A DNA stretch of 64,000 nucleotides from Quillaja saponaria (lineage: Eukaryota > Streptophyta > Magnoliopsida > Fabales > Quillajaceae): the NCBI GenBank assembly GCA_029379385.1, contig CM055607.1, positions 30,191,235 to 30,255,234 of the forward strand, given 5' to 3'. The notes beneath the pieces were generated by a model. That model did not search any database and was not told where the DNA came from. It worked only from the letters and a program-made list of their open reading frames with translations. A program made the position numbers and the translations under genes. Numbering within the stretch: position 1 is the stretch's first letter; each line of letters opens with the position of its first letter. Of the stretch, positions 50,155 to 61,949 are shown piece after piece.

Positions 50155-51619
50155 ATGCAAATGGATATTCAAGTTCGAATCGGAAGCATTATATCGCATC
50201 CCTTCTGCTCAAGAAACCAAATAACGTCATCGTCTCCTTCCCCTTCTTATTATAGGTCTTTTAAAATTTTCTGTTCGAGAAGGGATTTTCAAGAACCGCA
50301 AAAGGATGGTGATGATAATGACAAAGGTCTGGAAGCATTACTGCTTTATTGTTATTGTTTTCTTAGAATGTTGATGTTTTTCTTTTCTGGGTTCTGTTAT
50401 TTGGATTAGTATTACAGTATTACTGCTAATGTAGATTCAAATTGGGTTTTTTTTTGTTTTCATAATCTGTTGGCCTTCCTTTAAATAGTTCACTTAAAGT
50501 GGTGATTAGATATCTTAAATGGGCATAGTATGTTCTTTGTAATTCTCATTGTTAGTGAAATGGATTTATGTAGAAACAGTAAGTATAATAATGGGACCAT
50601 TTTGGCTGAAATTGCCCTTGAAGGAATTTTTGTTCTGTGTGAATTTGCTCCTAGAGACTGCCCAGATAAAAGGATGCCCTAGATTACCATTTTGGTTATC
50701 TGGGAAATGGTCTATTAAGGACTGAACAAGTTGCCATGTCTAGTTTTGAGAAATAGAACTGAACTTTATCTGATCACCTGAAGTAATTTAATTTCCCCTT
50801 TTGTAATCAATGGTTACTAGAATAGTACATATATCCTGCTTGCTGAATTTTCTATGCAGCTCTCTCTCTAGTGAGACCCAGATGTGGGGAAGCAGCCCTT
50901 TTTCAGCCACCCACTTGCTTGTTCTTTGTCCCTTTTTTTTTTTTTTAAGTGAGATTGTTCTGTGTTGTCATGTGATACCAGTTAAAACTGGTGCATGCCT
51001 GCTATTGTCTGGAGACCTATCTTTCTCACACACACACACTGATATACATTTTTGGAAGCCACTATATCCTGTTTTGGACGTTGGAGGATTGTTTAATACA
51101 TTTGAGTATTTGGATAAAAGGATGATGCTAATCTTAAGCATACGATACTCTAACTTTTGTAGATTATTGCTAGCAAAGTTTTTCCTCATGCTTTAGCAGG
51201 ATTTGAAGATTACATATTGTACAGAATTTATATATACTGGAAACTTTTTAACTATGTTATATGTAGACTTAAGTACTTCTATTGAACCTACAGTCTAAGA
51301 CTCAAACACACAACTATAAGTTTCGGTTGTTCATTCAAACATCTGATCAGGTGGTAAAATTCCAACGGACTGGGACAAGGCATGGTCAAACTTCAGAAAG
51401 CAAGGGAAGAAAACACTCTTCTCCCAATTTTCTCCGGATAAGTATGTGAGCTGGAATCCCAGGCGTTCAGACTACCCGTTATCTGAGGAGGTTGATCCTA
51501 TCAAGAGAACAGAGAGATCTAACCTAATGCTCTGGACTAGTCCGAAGTTTACTTTAGCTGGGGCCATTGTCATAGTCACATTTCTTCTGGTCTATACCAT
51601 TCTTGCACCAGTCAAGTGA
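50155..51619 (+). CDS. Small single-pass membrane protein, probably chloroplast-targeted
   Basis: Two exons, 50155-50326 and 51351-51619, joined at AAAG|GTCTGG and ATCAG|GTGG; 441 nt, 146 aa. Exon 1 encodes a Ser- and Arg-rich N terminus with few acidic residues until about residue 48, then an acidic DGDDND patch. This fits a chloroplast transit peptide. Exon 2 encodes a charged, aromatic-rich soluble part (GKIPTDWDKAWSNFRKQGKK, then SPDKYVSWNPRRSDYP) and one transmembrane helix at about 124-143, with only a few residues after it. I do not recognise a named family. The upstream G-box/I-box cluster supports a light-regulated plastid, perhaps thylakoid, protein. The start could also be the ATG two codons downstream. 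The exon structure is secure; the function is inference. Confidence 0.75.
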
Positions 51620-53386
51620 TTCCTTTTACACCGTGCTTTTCTCGAGAATAAAGGAGAATGAGTGTATAGGAGAGAGAATAAATTGTCTGTAAATGTGGTT
51701 CTGTTCTTTGATTGTCAGTTCATCCATCCCATACGATATTTCATCCTCTGATTTGATGTAAAGTTTCATATATTTTTTAACATTTAGAATTGACTGCAAA
51801 AGAGCTAATACCATGTTATAAGAAATGCGCTGCACATAAGCACCAAATATATGTACATTCTTTAAAGTGTTCTTTCTCATTCTCTTCTGTCTTGTTTTGA
51901 TGGTTTGGGGGTTGGAGGATGTCTCTTTGTGCATAACACAATGTTAAGTAGGGCGTTATTTTTGTATTCATAATTTGGCCATTTGAAACTTATGGACTTG
52001 AAATAATTCACTTTGCAACAATACAAATACTAAAATCTGTGGCATATGTTCTGAATCGGGTCTATGATATTCTTTTCCTTGATTCTTCCTGCTAAGTGTT
52101 AATACACAGCAGAATACATCTCATGGTTCTGAATGCTATTTTCCTGAACACTATGCAGTGTGATTCTAAAGGCAATGAGCCTGGGAAATTACAAAGGGGA
52201 AAATTTTGTCCAGATTATACTGGGTTTATTATGAACTTCCGTCCTGATAAGGAGGATAATGGGAGATCCCCCTGTTACCTTAGAAAGGCTATTGATCCTC
52301 TGAATAGCTGGATGATAATCCCCTTCCACTTCACTTTTTACTTGTAGAATTTACTTGGGTACTCCCTGTCGATTCTTCTGCATTCTGTTCTGCAATTAAC
52401 TTTTTCTTTTCCAATTTCTGGTCATGAATGATGTTAACAGAAATTCTCCTAGATGCACTTGGCAGAAGCTGAATTGCTGATCGCTGAGTAGGAAAATGAT
52501 GTAATGCCTAGTCCTGAAGGTGTGGAGGAACCTGTTATCTAAGTAGTAACCAAAAGCATTGTCTTCTCGATGATTATGTCTGAGAGTTCACACAGAAAGT
52601 TCGTAGTATCTGCAAATTAGTGATCCTTATGCAATGTCTTTAAGCAGGCCGAGTAAATGAAAAGACCCAAAATTGATATTATCCTTATTTTTGTCCCCTT
52701 CCCGGCTTCACGACACAAATACACCTGTTAGGCTTGTCCTCTTTCCTGCTTACACTATAACTTTTGGGTCCATTTCATGGGAGACAACAAAAATGCAGCT
52801 ACAGGATGAGGATACTAAGAAAATTAATGTAAAGTAGTTTAAGCTCGTCTAGTCATCAAGAACATGGACTTATCTTTTTAGTCTTTTTCAGCAGCCACCA
52901 TTATATTTTTACCTTCGTGTCATTGTAACCCCTTCAATTGGTCAGTTAATCTTGGACCACAACCCAAAATCTAATCATACAAAATTTATGAACCCAAAAT
53001 GAAAAATACACAAACTTTGTTCTTAGTAATATTTAATGTGTGAAATGAGTGACCATAATCAAACATGATTAATATAATATACCCTGTTAGTGCCAACTTG
53101 ATCATTTAAGTGTTATATTATGAACTCTGTTGCTCATTAGTCAGTAACATATCTCCTATCTTAGATTATACAAAGCTAATCCCTCTGGTGGACCCCGAAT
53201 CTGAATCCCATGATTTACTTACAAGGAAGTAAAACAGCTAATTCCCATTTCTCAAATGATTCTCCTGTTAGATTTATATTAAGGAAAAGGAAATAGGCCC
53301 TTCACCCATGTCCATCACAACCAACACTAACATGAAATGCCACTTTTGGGAAAAGTTCCATGCAACAGGGCTGCCTGCTCCAACAT
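51620..53386. other. 3' flank and intergenic DNA
   Basis: The 3' UTR of the membrane-protein gene probably covers the first few hundred bases. The 83-codon frame at 52096-52347 has no recognised domain, promoter or splice context. No other gene was supported. Confidence 0.5.
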
Positions 53387-53393
53387 TATATAT
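53387..53393 (+). promoter_or_regulatory. TATA box of the small basic peptide gene
   Basis: TATATAT lies about 130 bp upstream of the ATG at 53521, followed by a pyrimidine-rich leader. The spacing suits transcription starting near 53420. Confidence 0.5.
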
Positions 53394-53520
53394 CTGCCTC
53401 ATTTTTTCTTCTCACCTTCACATTCCACTCCTAGAATTGTAATTGAGAGTTCATATTTTCTTAAAGCTTCTCTGAGTTACTCTCCATTTTCTTTTCTTAA
53501 AACTCATTGTTCTGAAACCA

Positions 53521-53703
53521 ATGGCTACAACTAATGAACATGTCAACACTTCAAACTCAGAGAAAGCTAGGATTCCTCCAAAAAGAGGCCAGATCAAAGT
53601 TAAAATAATGTCCCAGTTTGTGAAAATGGTTGCAAAAGCAGGAAGAGGATCGAGCAGCAAGGAAAAAGTAGCAACTAAGGTGTCTCCACGACCTGAAAGT
53701 TAA
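53521..53703 (+). CDS. Small basic peptide of 60 residues, single exon
   Basis: A short intact open frame with promoter-like context: TATA at 53387, a CT-rich leader, and an ATG followed by GCT (Met-Ala), which is the plant-favoured start context. The protein is hydrophilic and basic. Its core, about residues 17-40, contains IPPKRGQIKVKIMSQFVKMV, a Pro/Lys turn followed by a short amphipathic helix, between Ser-rich ends. There is no signal peptide or membrane segment. I believe plants have similar tiny proteins with a PPKRGQIK-type core, but I cannot name one. Translation is likely but not proven. Confidence 0.55.
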   Translation: MATTNEHVNTSNSEKARIPPKRGQIKVKIMSQFVKMVAKAGRGSSSKEKVATKVSPRPES

Positions 53704-53878
53704 ATCAGAATTACGTCCAGAAGGGCATTGTTATGGAAATGTGAAGGTCAACAAACACCCTTATCTCCTCAATGTCTCTTCATTCTCCAAATAATTGTAA
53801 AAGCGTCTCCATGCATACTTCTGCTGCATTGCATTGTACTTTATATTAGTAATGTTTTCTGTCTCTCTGTCTCAAACA

Positions 53879-53901
53879 CCCCCCCCCCCCCCCCCCCCCC
53901 C
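53879..53901 (+). repeat. 23-bp poly-C tract
   Basis: Uninterrupted run of 23 C on the plus strand, about 180 bp after the stop of the small peptide gene and possibly in its 3' UTR. Confidence 0.95.
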
Positions 53902-54530
53902 TATCATTTGTACTTCAGTGTGTTTGCCGCAAGTGTTTAAACTTCAAAAATAACATTTTGTATCATATTTATGGATCTCCTTCATTTACGGGTTGTGCTT
54001 TGAGTTTAACATGGCTGTATCAAATTATTTTATACTCACCTCTGGTTTTATAAGTTTCTATTACCATCTTTCACTCGGTTGCCATTGTTGGAGTGAGACA
54101 CGAGAACATTGAAACGCTTGATTCCATTCTGCACGGATGTGCCTTAGATTAACATGGTGAATATCTTAAGCTTACATAAGGCAGCTGAGCTGGCAGACCA
54201 GACCGAAAGTGGTTGCTACTTTTACATGCAGCCATGTAGGCTTTCCTAGAAATGGATATCCTGCAGTCCTCTGTTTTCTTCAATTATTAATGCCATATAA
54301 TTTAATGATCAAACTCTGCAGGTGGGTCCATTGATTCTACATGGTGTTTGGTATGATTTTTTAGCTTTTCACCAATTGCTGCATTACTGCATACATAGAA
54401 TAGGATGCCAAGCAGTTACTATTGGGTAAACCCTGATAAGAGTTAATAGTAAAGTTGGTGAATGGAAACTCTCCAGTGCAACTCACTTGGTGAGTGGGTG
54501 TTCTCCCACATTGACAACTTTGATTTGAAT

Positions 54531-54557
54531 CCCCCCCCCCCCCCCCCCCCCCCCCCC
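54531..54557 (+). repeat. 27-bp poly-C tract
   Basis: Uninterrupted run of 27 C on the plus strand, 630 bp beyond the 23-C tract. The true length is likely uncertain because such runs slip during replication and sequencing. Confidence 0.95.
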
Positions 54558-55764
54558 AACCCCAAGTGATTCAGAGCTAGAGTAATGAAGTTCAAAAAAG
54601 AATGATTTAGTAATGTTTGGTAACAATAATTGTAAAGGTATTGTATTACTAGAATGACAGAAATGAACGTCGCACTACTCCTAAAATCAGAGGTAAGAAA
54701 CATCCATTTTGGGAAGTTGTTAACCCTTTATTAGACATTAAAGTACTTGGTAATGCCAAACTTAAATAGGCAAACTTGCTTCACAGTCAAGCTGCAATTG
54801 CCATTTTAGTTATCAGAAGGCTTCACTTAGCCAAAACCACACAGATGGTTCTAATTACTTTGGAAAATTAATATCCGTATTGTTTTATTCATCAGCATGA
54901 CTGTTAGTTATTTTGGAGTAAACAACTGACAGATGAAGTCTCCCGTAAGTCAAAGCTATACCAACAGCTTTGGAGGAGAAATAAGAAAAAGGGACAAAAA
55001 GAAGATTGGTACTCTCAACCATTTCTGAATCCATAAAGCAACGCATTTTTTTTTTCTTTTACCTAATCTGACCATCCTCTGCTTGTTCCGTTAATACTGC
55101 CAAACCATGTTGCTCAAAGTTAAGAAATAAGCAGGACTACTTGTGAGAATTATAAAAATGGATGTATTTGAGGCAAACATTTCAGTTAAGGAAAGATAAT
55201 TATATATTTCGATAATCTCAATTTGGATGGTTAAAGAGATATATATGCTCCGTTTTTGGACTTTCTAACTTTAATATTGAGTAAAATTCTTATAATTTCT
55301 TTATAATCACAAGAAAAAGTTATCATTATGTCGTCAAATAAATACTTTTTTTTTTGGTTCAAAGTCACTCAATTTTATTTTAATTCTCTTTTCTTCTCCA
55401 CAAAATGGGCACGACTTAGCCCAGATAATGATGCTCACATACTCCTATCTCTGGACACCTACGTGCTCTTAAGCACTTAATCAACTTTCTTATCATTATG
55501 CTGGATTAATTTGTTTTGTTATTTTATGCTGGAAGACCATCATGTTAAATTTGGTAAAAACTAAATTCTGCTATTGATGTAACATGTTTGTCTCAGACAA
55601 AACATCGAACGTGAAAGTGTTTTTTGGTTCCCTTAATGAAACCCGTCCACATTGGTTGGGGATTAAGACGCCATACTTAACTGGCACGCCTGGTCTGCTT
55701 ATGTAATCCACATTCCACAATACACTTCCTATATTTTCAATAACGTGCTAAGGGGTCTTCTGAA

Positions 55765-55905
55765 GAGTCAAAACCAGTCTGAATGCCAAAAGATATTCTT
55801 TTAATAATTTAAAACCAGTCAGAATGCCAAGAGACATTCTCTAAATAGTCTAAAAACAATACGGAATGCTAAAAGATAAAAGATATTCTCTGAATGGTAT
55901 CAACC
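55765..55905. repeat. Three-copy ~45-bp imperfect tandem repeat
   Basis: Three diverged units share an AGTC...AAACCAGTC/ACAATAC core followed by GAATGCCAAAAGATATTCT-like sequence. They start near 55765, 55807 and 55845. No open frame is associated. Confidence 0.65.
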
Positions 55906-56605
55906 ATGAGCGGATACTCTGGAGGTCAAGGCCGTATCAAATGGAAGTTTTGTTGGTTACAATTTGAATCAAAAGGCATCAATTTCTAAAACAAACAATA
56001 ACAAAACAAGAGTAAGGGGGACGCAGCAATTGTATAAGCAAGAGCAAGGTCCAAGACGCATTATGATGATCAAGACTACGTAAAAACTAGTAAAGTACAG
56101 ACTACAGAGCAAGGAACAGTAGCAGATGACAATAGCAGCAAACATATTCACCGATCATGGATATTGGTGAAAAGGAAAAATAATGAAGCACTCAAGATAA
56201 GCTTTGATGAGAGTTCTTCAGAGGTTATCGATACAACTCATCAACAACTTCTAATGTAAATGTAAGATATCTAAGGTACAAGAAACACTAATTCTATGCC
56301 TCAAGATCCAGGGTGCACTATAAGATGTTCAGTATCTCTTCCCGAGACTCAAAAGTAGATCAACCGGCAAAAAAGTACCATGCACAAAGAAGTTTGCACG
56401 CTGTCCAGTGATACATCTGATTGTTGGGTTAAATCATCCCGCCAATTATTTCTGGGTATGGAATGATACCTTCATAGAAAACTTAGTAGCATCACCATCA
56501 AAGGCAAAGCTTCAAGAACTTTTTGAAATCAGTTACATGATAAGGTGGCAACAGGCTAGGTGTAAATATTAAGTCACTTGCAGACTGTTAATCTGATTCC
56601 CAGGA

Positions 56606-59600
56606 TTAAGCATCAGTTCCTGATTCCTGAATTTGGAATGATGTCTTGGATAAACTTTCTTCCAGCTCATTTAACTCATCCATGTCTAGTTCATCCTCAT
56701 CAGGAAAAACTTCAGCATCACCACTAGCTTTTGTTGATGTACTTGGACCATCTCCAGGAGACTCACCATTGGCCTGAAGTTGAATCTGACCCAAAAATGA
56801 GCAAAACAAAGAAAGCTAGACGTTATAAAGATTGTGAATTTAGTTCTTCATGTCAAGGACAATAAAGAGAGCAATTAGAGAAAGAGAGATGAAGAAAAAT
56901 ATGAATCAAGGTGATTTAGCACAATTTTACACATTGTATTGTAGAGCAAATACTTCTGTTTTTAAGGGGAAGAAACCAAAATTCATACCCAACTAAATGT
57001 AGTTCATGACAAGGCTCCAAGACATAATGTAACAATATCGATATAACACCACTCTTTCCTGTAACCAAGGGCTTACATAAAATCTAACTGAACAAGAGAA
57101 TTCACACATTGACAACCTGAACCTATACATGACAGCATTTTGATGTCAGCACATCATTACTTTTCTTTTTTGGCTAAGAGCAAATCATCACTTGTCATCC
57201 ATGAGCTTTATATTGATTTCTGTATCTTTGTATTAATTATAGCAAGTTTTTCGAGGTGGATGATTCCCATTCAAGGTAATTTCAGAGATGCACAAGGTTA
57301 CTAACAACATGTATATAGCCAGTTCACCCATTCAAGGTTAGTACAACATGGAACAATGACTTCTTTTAATTGTCTCAATGCTTCATAAAGAACTACTACA
57401 ACGAGTGATCCCCGATAATCTGCAAAAAGCAGGGCAAAGCATGTTACACCTAGCTTTCTAATGGATAATAGACAAACTGAATATAAAAACACATACACAT
57501 ATATTTATAAATACATATATGCACGATCCATTGACATCAATTTAAGAGTTTAACTCTTACAACAGTTATACCCCATTGATTTGGTAAAAAAACTAACAGT
57601 TGAAGATACCCAATTATCTACATCAAAGACATCAATTAATTGTATTAAGACACCCACGTCATCAAGACACAATTCCTCTCTCATATAAATGTATCCCCGT
57701 TATCTCTCTCTCTCTCTAGCACAACAGTTTCACAGATCATGCTCTCTTGTTCTGTGTTTCTCTCTTAATGCAAGACTAACTTCCTCACCAACATCCATAT
57801 CAATGATAGATTATTGGACATTTAAAGGGCACTTGGGCTTCTTTTTTTGAAAGGAAAAAGGAGAGAAAGAAAGCAGAATCAACCTCAAGAAAGAGGAACA
57901 CAGAGTTGATTTGTGATATTGGCGAAGAGTGGGTTGGTACAGACCCATCTCAATATCTTTAAATCAATTTCATCAAACTTAGCTTTTTAACTTCATTAAC
58001 TTTTTTCTCAAGGATGCAAAAAGGCAAACATACTAGGTGGAATAAATAAATAAAAAATCAAGAAAAAAATTTGGCAAAGAAAATATTTATTAAGTTTTAT
58101 TTGCTATAGACCAACTACTTTGATAAAAATTTACAATTCGCAAATCCTTACTTTCCTTGTAAATATAATAACAATGGCCTCGCCCAAATGATTTGCCAAT
58201 CTAGTGAATACATTATCACAAAAAAAGTTTATGCCCCATTAATATAAAACTGAGTGAGAGAGAGAAAGTAGCACCTGCTTTAAAACTTGCATTAAGAGAG
58301 AAACATGGAATTGGTGCGTTGTGGCCAACGGAAGTGCTGGGTTCCACGAAGGTGGAGAGTGGAGTGATGTGTGCACAACAGTACAAGAGAAAAATATTTT
58401 GGTCAATGGTTGCATCAGTCTGTTAGTTCAAGTAATTAATGCTTGTGGATGTAGATGATTGTGTGTTTTCAGCTGGACAAATCAATGGTCTATAACTGGT
58501 GTATGTATCAATGGATCCTGATCCTATACACAGACACATAGAGAAAAAACTGATAAAAGAACTATATCTCCCATTAAGCATACAGTTATAGTGTAACATA
58601 AATTCCATTCACAAGAAAACCAAAGCTAAAAGAGGAATCAGAAAAACACAAAGGGTTTGTTTGGTTAAGTTGTGTGAAAAAATACTTTTCAAGTAGAGTT
58701 TTTAAAAAGTGTAGTACAAAAAACTGAAAAAGTGTTTGGATAAGTTAACATAAAAAGTGTTTAGATAAGTTAACGTAAAAGTGCTATGAGATATAAAAAA
58801 TTAAATGATTTAATTTTTTCAAAAATGATATGGAGTATTAAAATTACTATAAAAAAATTATTTTAACAAATATTATGGTTATATTGTCTAAATAAAATAA
58901 TAATTAAAATTCATTTGAGCTTCCTATATTTTCTGTTTTAAAAAAATTCTTTTTCTAACTTCAGCTTTTGAAAAAACTTCTCTTTCTAACTTCAGAGCCT
59001 TAGCTTTTAGCAGCTTTAAACTCTAAAAGCCCAAAAATATTTTTCCGTAAAGCTTAAAAAATAAAACCTCTATTACCAAACAATTTTGTAGAAAAGCTTA
59101 AACCCAAAAGCTAGTTTAAAAGCTAAACCAAATAAGGGCAAAAGCTAAAAAGAAAAGAAAAAATGATGCTTTCATGTCAACATCATCCAAAAGAGCTAAA
59201 GCACAAATCAAGATCTGACTTTTTAATGCATCCAAGCAACTGAATCTTCATAATGTAGAAGGAAGGGCATGAAAACAGAGATGTATGGTGAGCCATGCTT
59301 AACAATTTATTACTAACTTTAATCTACAAATATAGTAGACTGCTAAAAATAATAAGTATGCAAGACCATGTTTAAATACATGATACTCCATCCACAAGAG
59401 TAACATGTCAAGATTCAGCAGTATGTGTGGAAGAGATGAATACTGAAAATTTTATTAAGCGAAAAGCTTAACCTTTTGCTCAGTAACATCGGATTCTTGC
59501 ACTCTTTGGTACTTCTCATACGCCTCAGCATCATCCACAAACAAGCTGGAATCTGATAAAAATAGCTCACAGCCACTGCAAGGAGAAAATAATATTGACA

Positions 59601-61949
59601 CATTTATTTCATAACATCCAACATGCAGATAACCAGCCTCTATAAACAAGTGGATTTAAACAAGCAAACCAGTGGTTCAACACTATACAATTTAATCTCC
59701 TATTCTTCCTTTCCTTTTTTTTTTTGTTTCTTTTTTTTCTCTTTTTTTTCGTGGGTGGGGGAAGAGGGAGGGGTGTTGAAGAAAATGTCCTTCTGGTATA
59801 AGCCATAATTACCATGTAACCAACAAAAAAAGTTGGACAAATGGGACGTGCATGCATATAAATGACTCGGAGAAAATAAAGGAAGAATATACCTCATACG
59901 ATCATTCTTAGCCCTCTCAGCCATTTGTGCAGCCAAACCAGCATCTCTTTCTTCCATCTTTTTCTTTTTCCATTGGAAGAACAACTCAGGAGTCATAGGA
60001 GTTGAAGTTGTCACTTTTGCACGCTAAATCATGAATATGTATTCGGTGAGTTAACTCAAAAGAATATATAGAAAGGAAAAGTCAACGGAAATATCAAATA
60101 AAGATAATGCCTGATGATGAGATGATTGGTCAGTGAAATATTAGTATCACGTGATTTTCTATCTCCCCCTCAATGGGTATTTTATCCGCTTCCTCCTCTA
60201 ACAGAGCTTTCATCTGAGACTTCAATACATATCCAGGAGGAAGAGCATGCCTGTAATGGCAGTCTTTACCACCATTAGGGCAGACCCAAAACCAACCATA
60301 CTGCTTTTTCTCTACTGCTTCCAGAAAGTATTTACAGACCTAACCATAAAAGTGCAGACAACAAAAGAATATTTACTTAGAACCCACAGCCCATAATGTC
60401 AAAATCATCAATAAGAGTTAAAATAGTAATAATAATAAAATAAAATCAATCAGAGAAATTCCTGTAGGCTAAGTCTGGTTATGGAAGATAAGTTAGTATA
60501 GAACTAGAGAAATTTGTAGAACGAAGTTATACTGGGATAGACAAACAGGCTAGGGGAAGATATAGGCAATGAAGATGGGTGATTGGATTGCAGAGGCCAG
60601 AAGCTGATGACAGGCTTCTGCCAGTAGCAGGCGTAATTGGGGCTGATGGTGGACACTGAAAGGTGGTTAGAACCAGCAGGAGTGATTAATGTTGGTTGGA
60701 GCAGGACCTTAGGTGTTAAAGAAGGCTTGAGCTTGATTGAAATAATGCATACCACTTTTAGAAAGAGGATGTCATTTTTCTGCCTTTTAAAAGGTTATTG
60801 ACCACTACAATGAACTTTGTATACACAGAAATCATTTTTAGTTGAAATACAATTCCAAACAAGAGGCAGAGTACATCAATCTCAGTATCTCATCTGAAAG
60901 AAAATGCAAACTATTCATTGAACTTAAGTAGTACCAACAATATTAAAACATGCTTCACTAATTTAAGTTTCCAGAAAACTTACTATGTCTGTTGGTTTAT
61001 TCTGCTGATACTCAGTTTTCTTTGATTCCACCACCTTCTCCAGGGTCTCTTGGTCCCCACTCCTCCATTGAGTCTTGAAGGAAAACAATTCAAATAACAA
61101 AACAGATTAAAGAAAAGGTGCAAACCGAAAACCCAAAGTTGTGCAAGCAACACTTCTGTACAAAATAAAATTTATTCAATACCTTGGTCACGCTTATCGC
61201 TGTAAATATCAATCTTTTCCCCTTTCCTCTGAACATTTAAATCATGTGAGAACTTGTACTTAAAACCTTTGGCACATTGACCCACCTTAAAAAACTCGCA
61301 CAATATGGAGTTGGGATCAACACCTGATAAATACCAAGATCAGAGTGAGGTTATAGACTTATAGTCAATCGACAGATGCGTAAAGCAAAAACTTACAATC
61401 CCTGTTTCAAAATTGAATACAAAAATACACAGTTAAAATCATTTATTGAAAGTCAATATTTTATTTTTTATTTTAAAAAACAGACACAGTAATTTGAGAT
61501 GATTACCAGTTGGCTCTTTGGGTTGAACAACAGCAATTTTGAACAAATCATTCAGCTCCTTCTCTCTGGCCTTCTCTTCCTCCTTCTTTTTCTGTTAATT
61601 TAAAAAGAAATAACAAACAAATTAATAAGGATAAATGTTCACTAGAAAAATACAGCATGCAGAAAAGAAAATTACCCAAAAAAGATAATTTTTTTTCTGG
61701 ACCCAAAAGAAAAACAATTCAAGGGTTATATGCATCTAGTGAATTAAGAAAAAAAAAAAAAGGACAGATAATAAGGACCTTGAGGGCGACTTTGGAAGAG
61801 TCGGGATTGGGATGTACGGACTGCTTAAGGTTCTGCACGTACTTTTGGACATTTTTTCTCTTGTTCTTGTTCTTTAGACCGAATGTCTTGTCCTCTACAA
61901 TTTTCTGCTTCTTCGATAAATCGGCCTTAGATTGCTGCTTCGGCGGCAT
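56606..61949 (-). CDS. ZC3H15/DFRP1-type CCCH zinc finger protein, frameshifted in this sequence
   Basis: ZC3H15/DFRP1 proteins bind and stabilise DRG GTPases and associate with ribosomes (family knowledge). Exons: 61779-61949, 61507-61591, 61183-61323, 60984-61073, 60151-60339, 59893-60023, 59473-59575, 56606-56785. They total 1090 nt, one more than a whole number of codons. All splice phases agree except inside exon 60984-61073, where GGGG replaces an expected GGG and shifts the frame after W138, ending at a stop near residue 152. Without the extra base the family protein would be 362 aa. The first CCCH finger reads C94, C102, then Tyr at 108, then H112, so the third zinc ligand is missing. 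The second finger ([13 protein letters not shown]), the DRG-binding-like region ([20 protein letters not shown]) and the acidic C terminus look normal. Either an assembly error or early decay. Confidence 0.85.
58653..59139. mobile_element. ~487-bp MITE-like element in an intron of the CCCH gene
   Basis: The left end GGGTTTGTTTGGTTAAG matches the inverse of the right end, GCTAAACCAAATAAGGGC, with a few differences. Many AAAAGCTTAAA-like and ACTTCAGCTTTT-like modules lie inside, and there is no open frame. This pattern is seen in hAT-like MITEs ending GGGTGTTTGGTT. The target duplication was not clear. Confidence 0.6.
61055..61058 (-). other. Extra-base site (GGGG) breaking the CCCH reading frame
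   Basis: On the gene strand the bases read GAGTGGGGACCAAGAGACC. The family protein (E-W-D-Q-E-T) needs GAGTGGGACCAAGAGACC. The extra G lies within this four-base run. No GT or AG nearby offers an exon boundary that restores phase. Confidence 0.85.

Larger units (their letters stand above)
53704..56605. other. Intergenic DNA with two long poly-C tracts
   Basis: No supported gene between the small peptide gene and the CCCH gene. It includes the 3' flank of the peptide gene, two long C runs, a three-copy repeat, and the probable 3' UTR of the CCCH gene near 56.3-56.6 kb. Confidence 0.5.

Noticed and set aside
52096..52347. 83-codon plus frame downstream of the plastid protein gene
   Set aside because: No recognised domain, unclear start, no splice or promoter evidence.
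54443..54703. 86-codon minus frame with a poly-Gly stretch
   Set aside because: The Gly run is only the translation of the 27-C tract, and the flanks have no coding character.
60984..61323. Alternative splice sites that would rescue the CCCH frameshift
   Set aside because: Nearby AG sites within the exon remove 11 or 14 nt and do not restore phase. The other GT upstream removes 6 nt and keeps the wrong phase. Extending the exon hits TAA.
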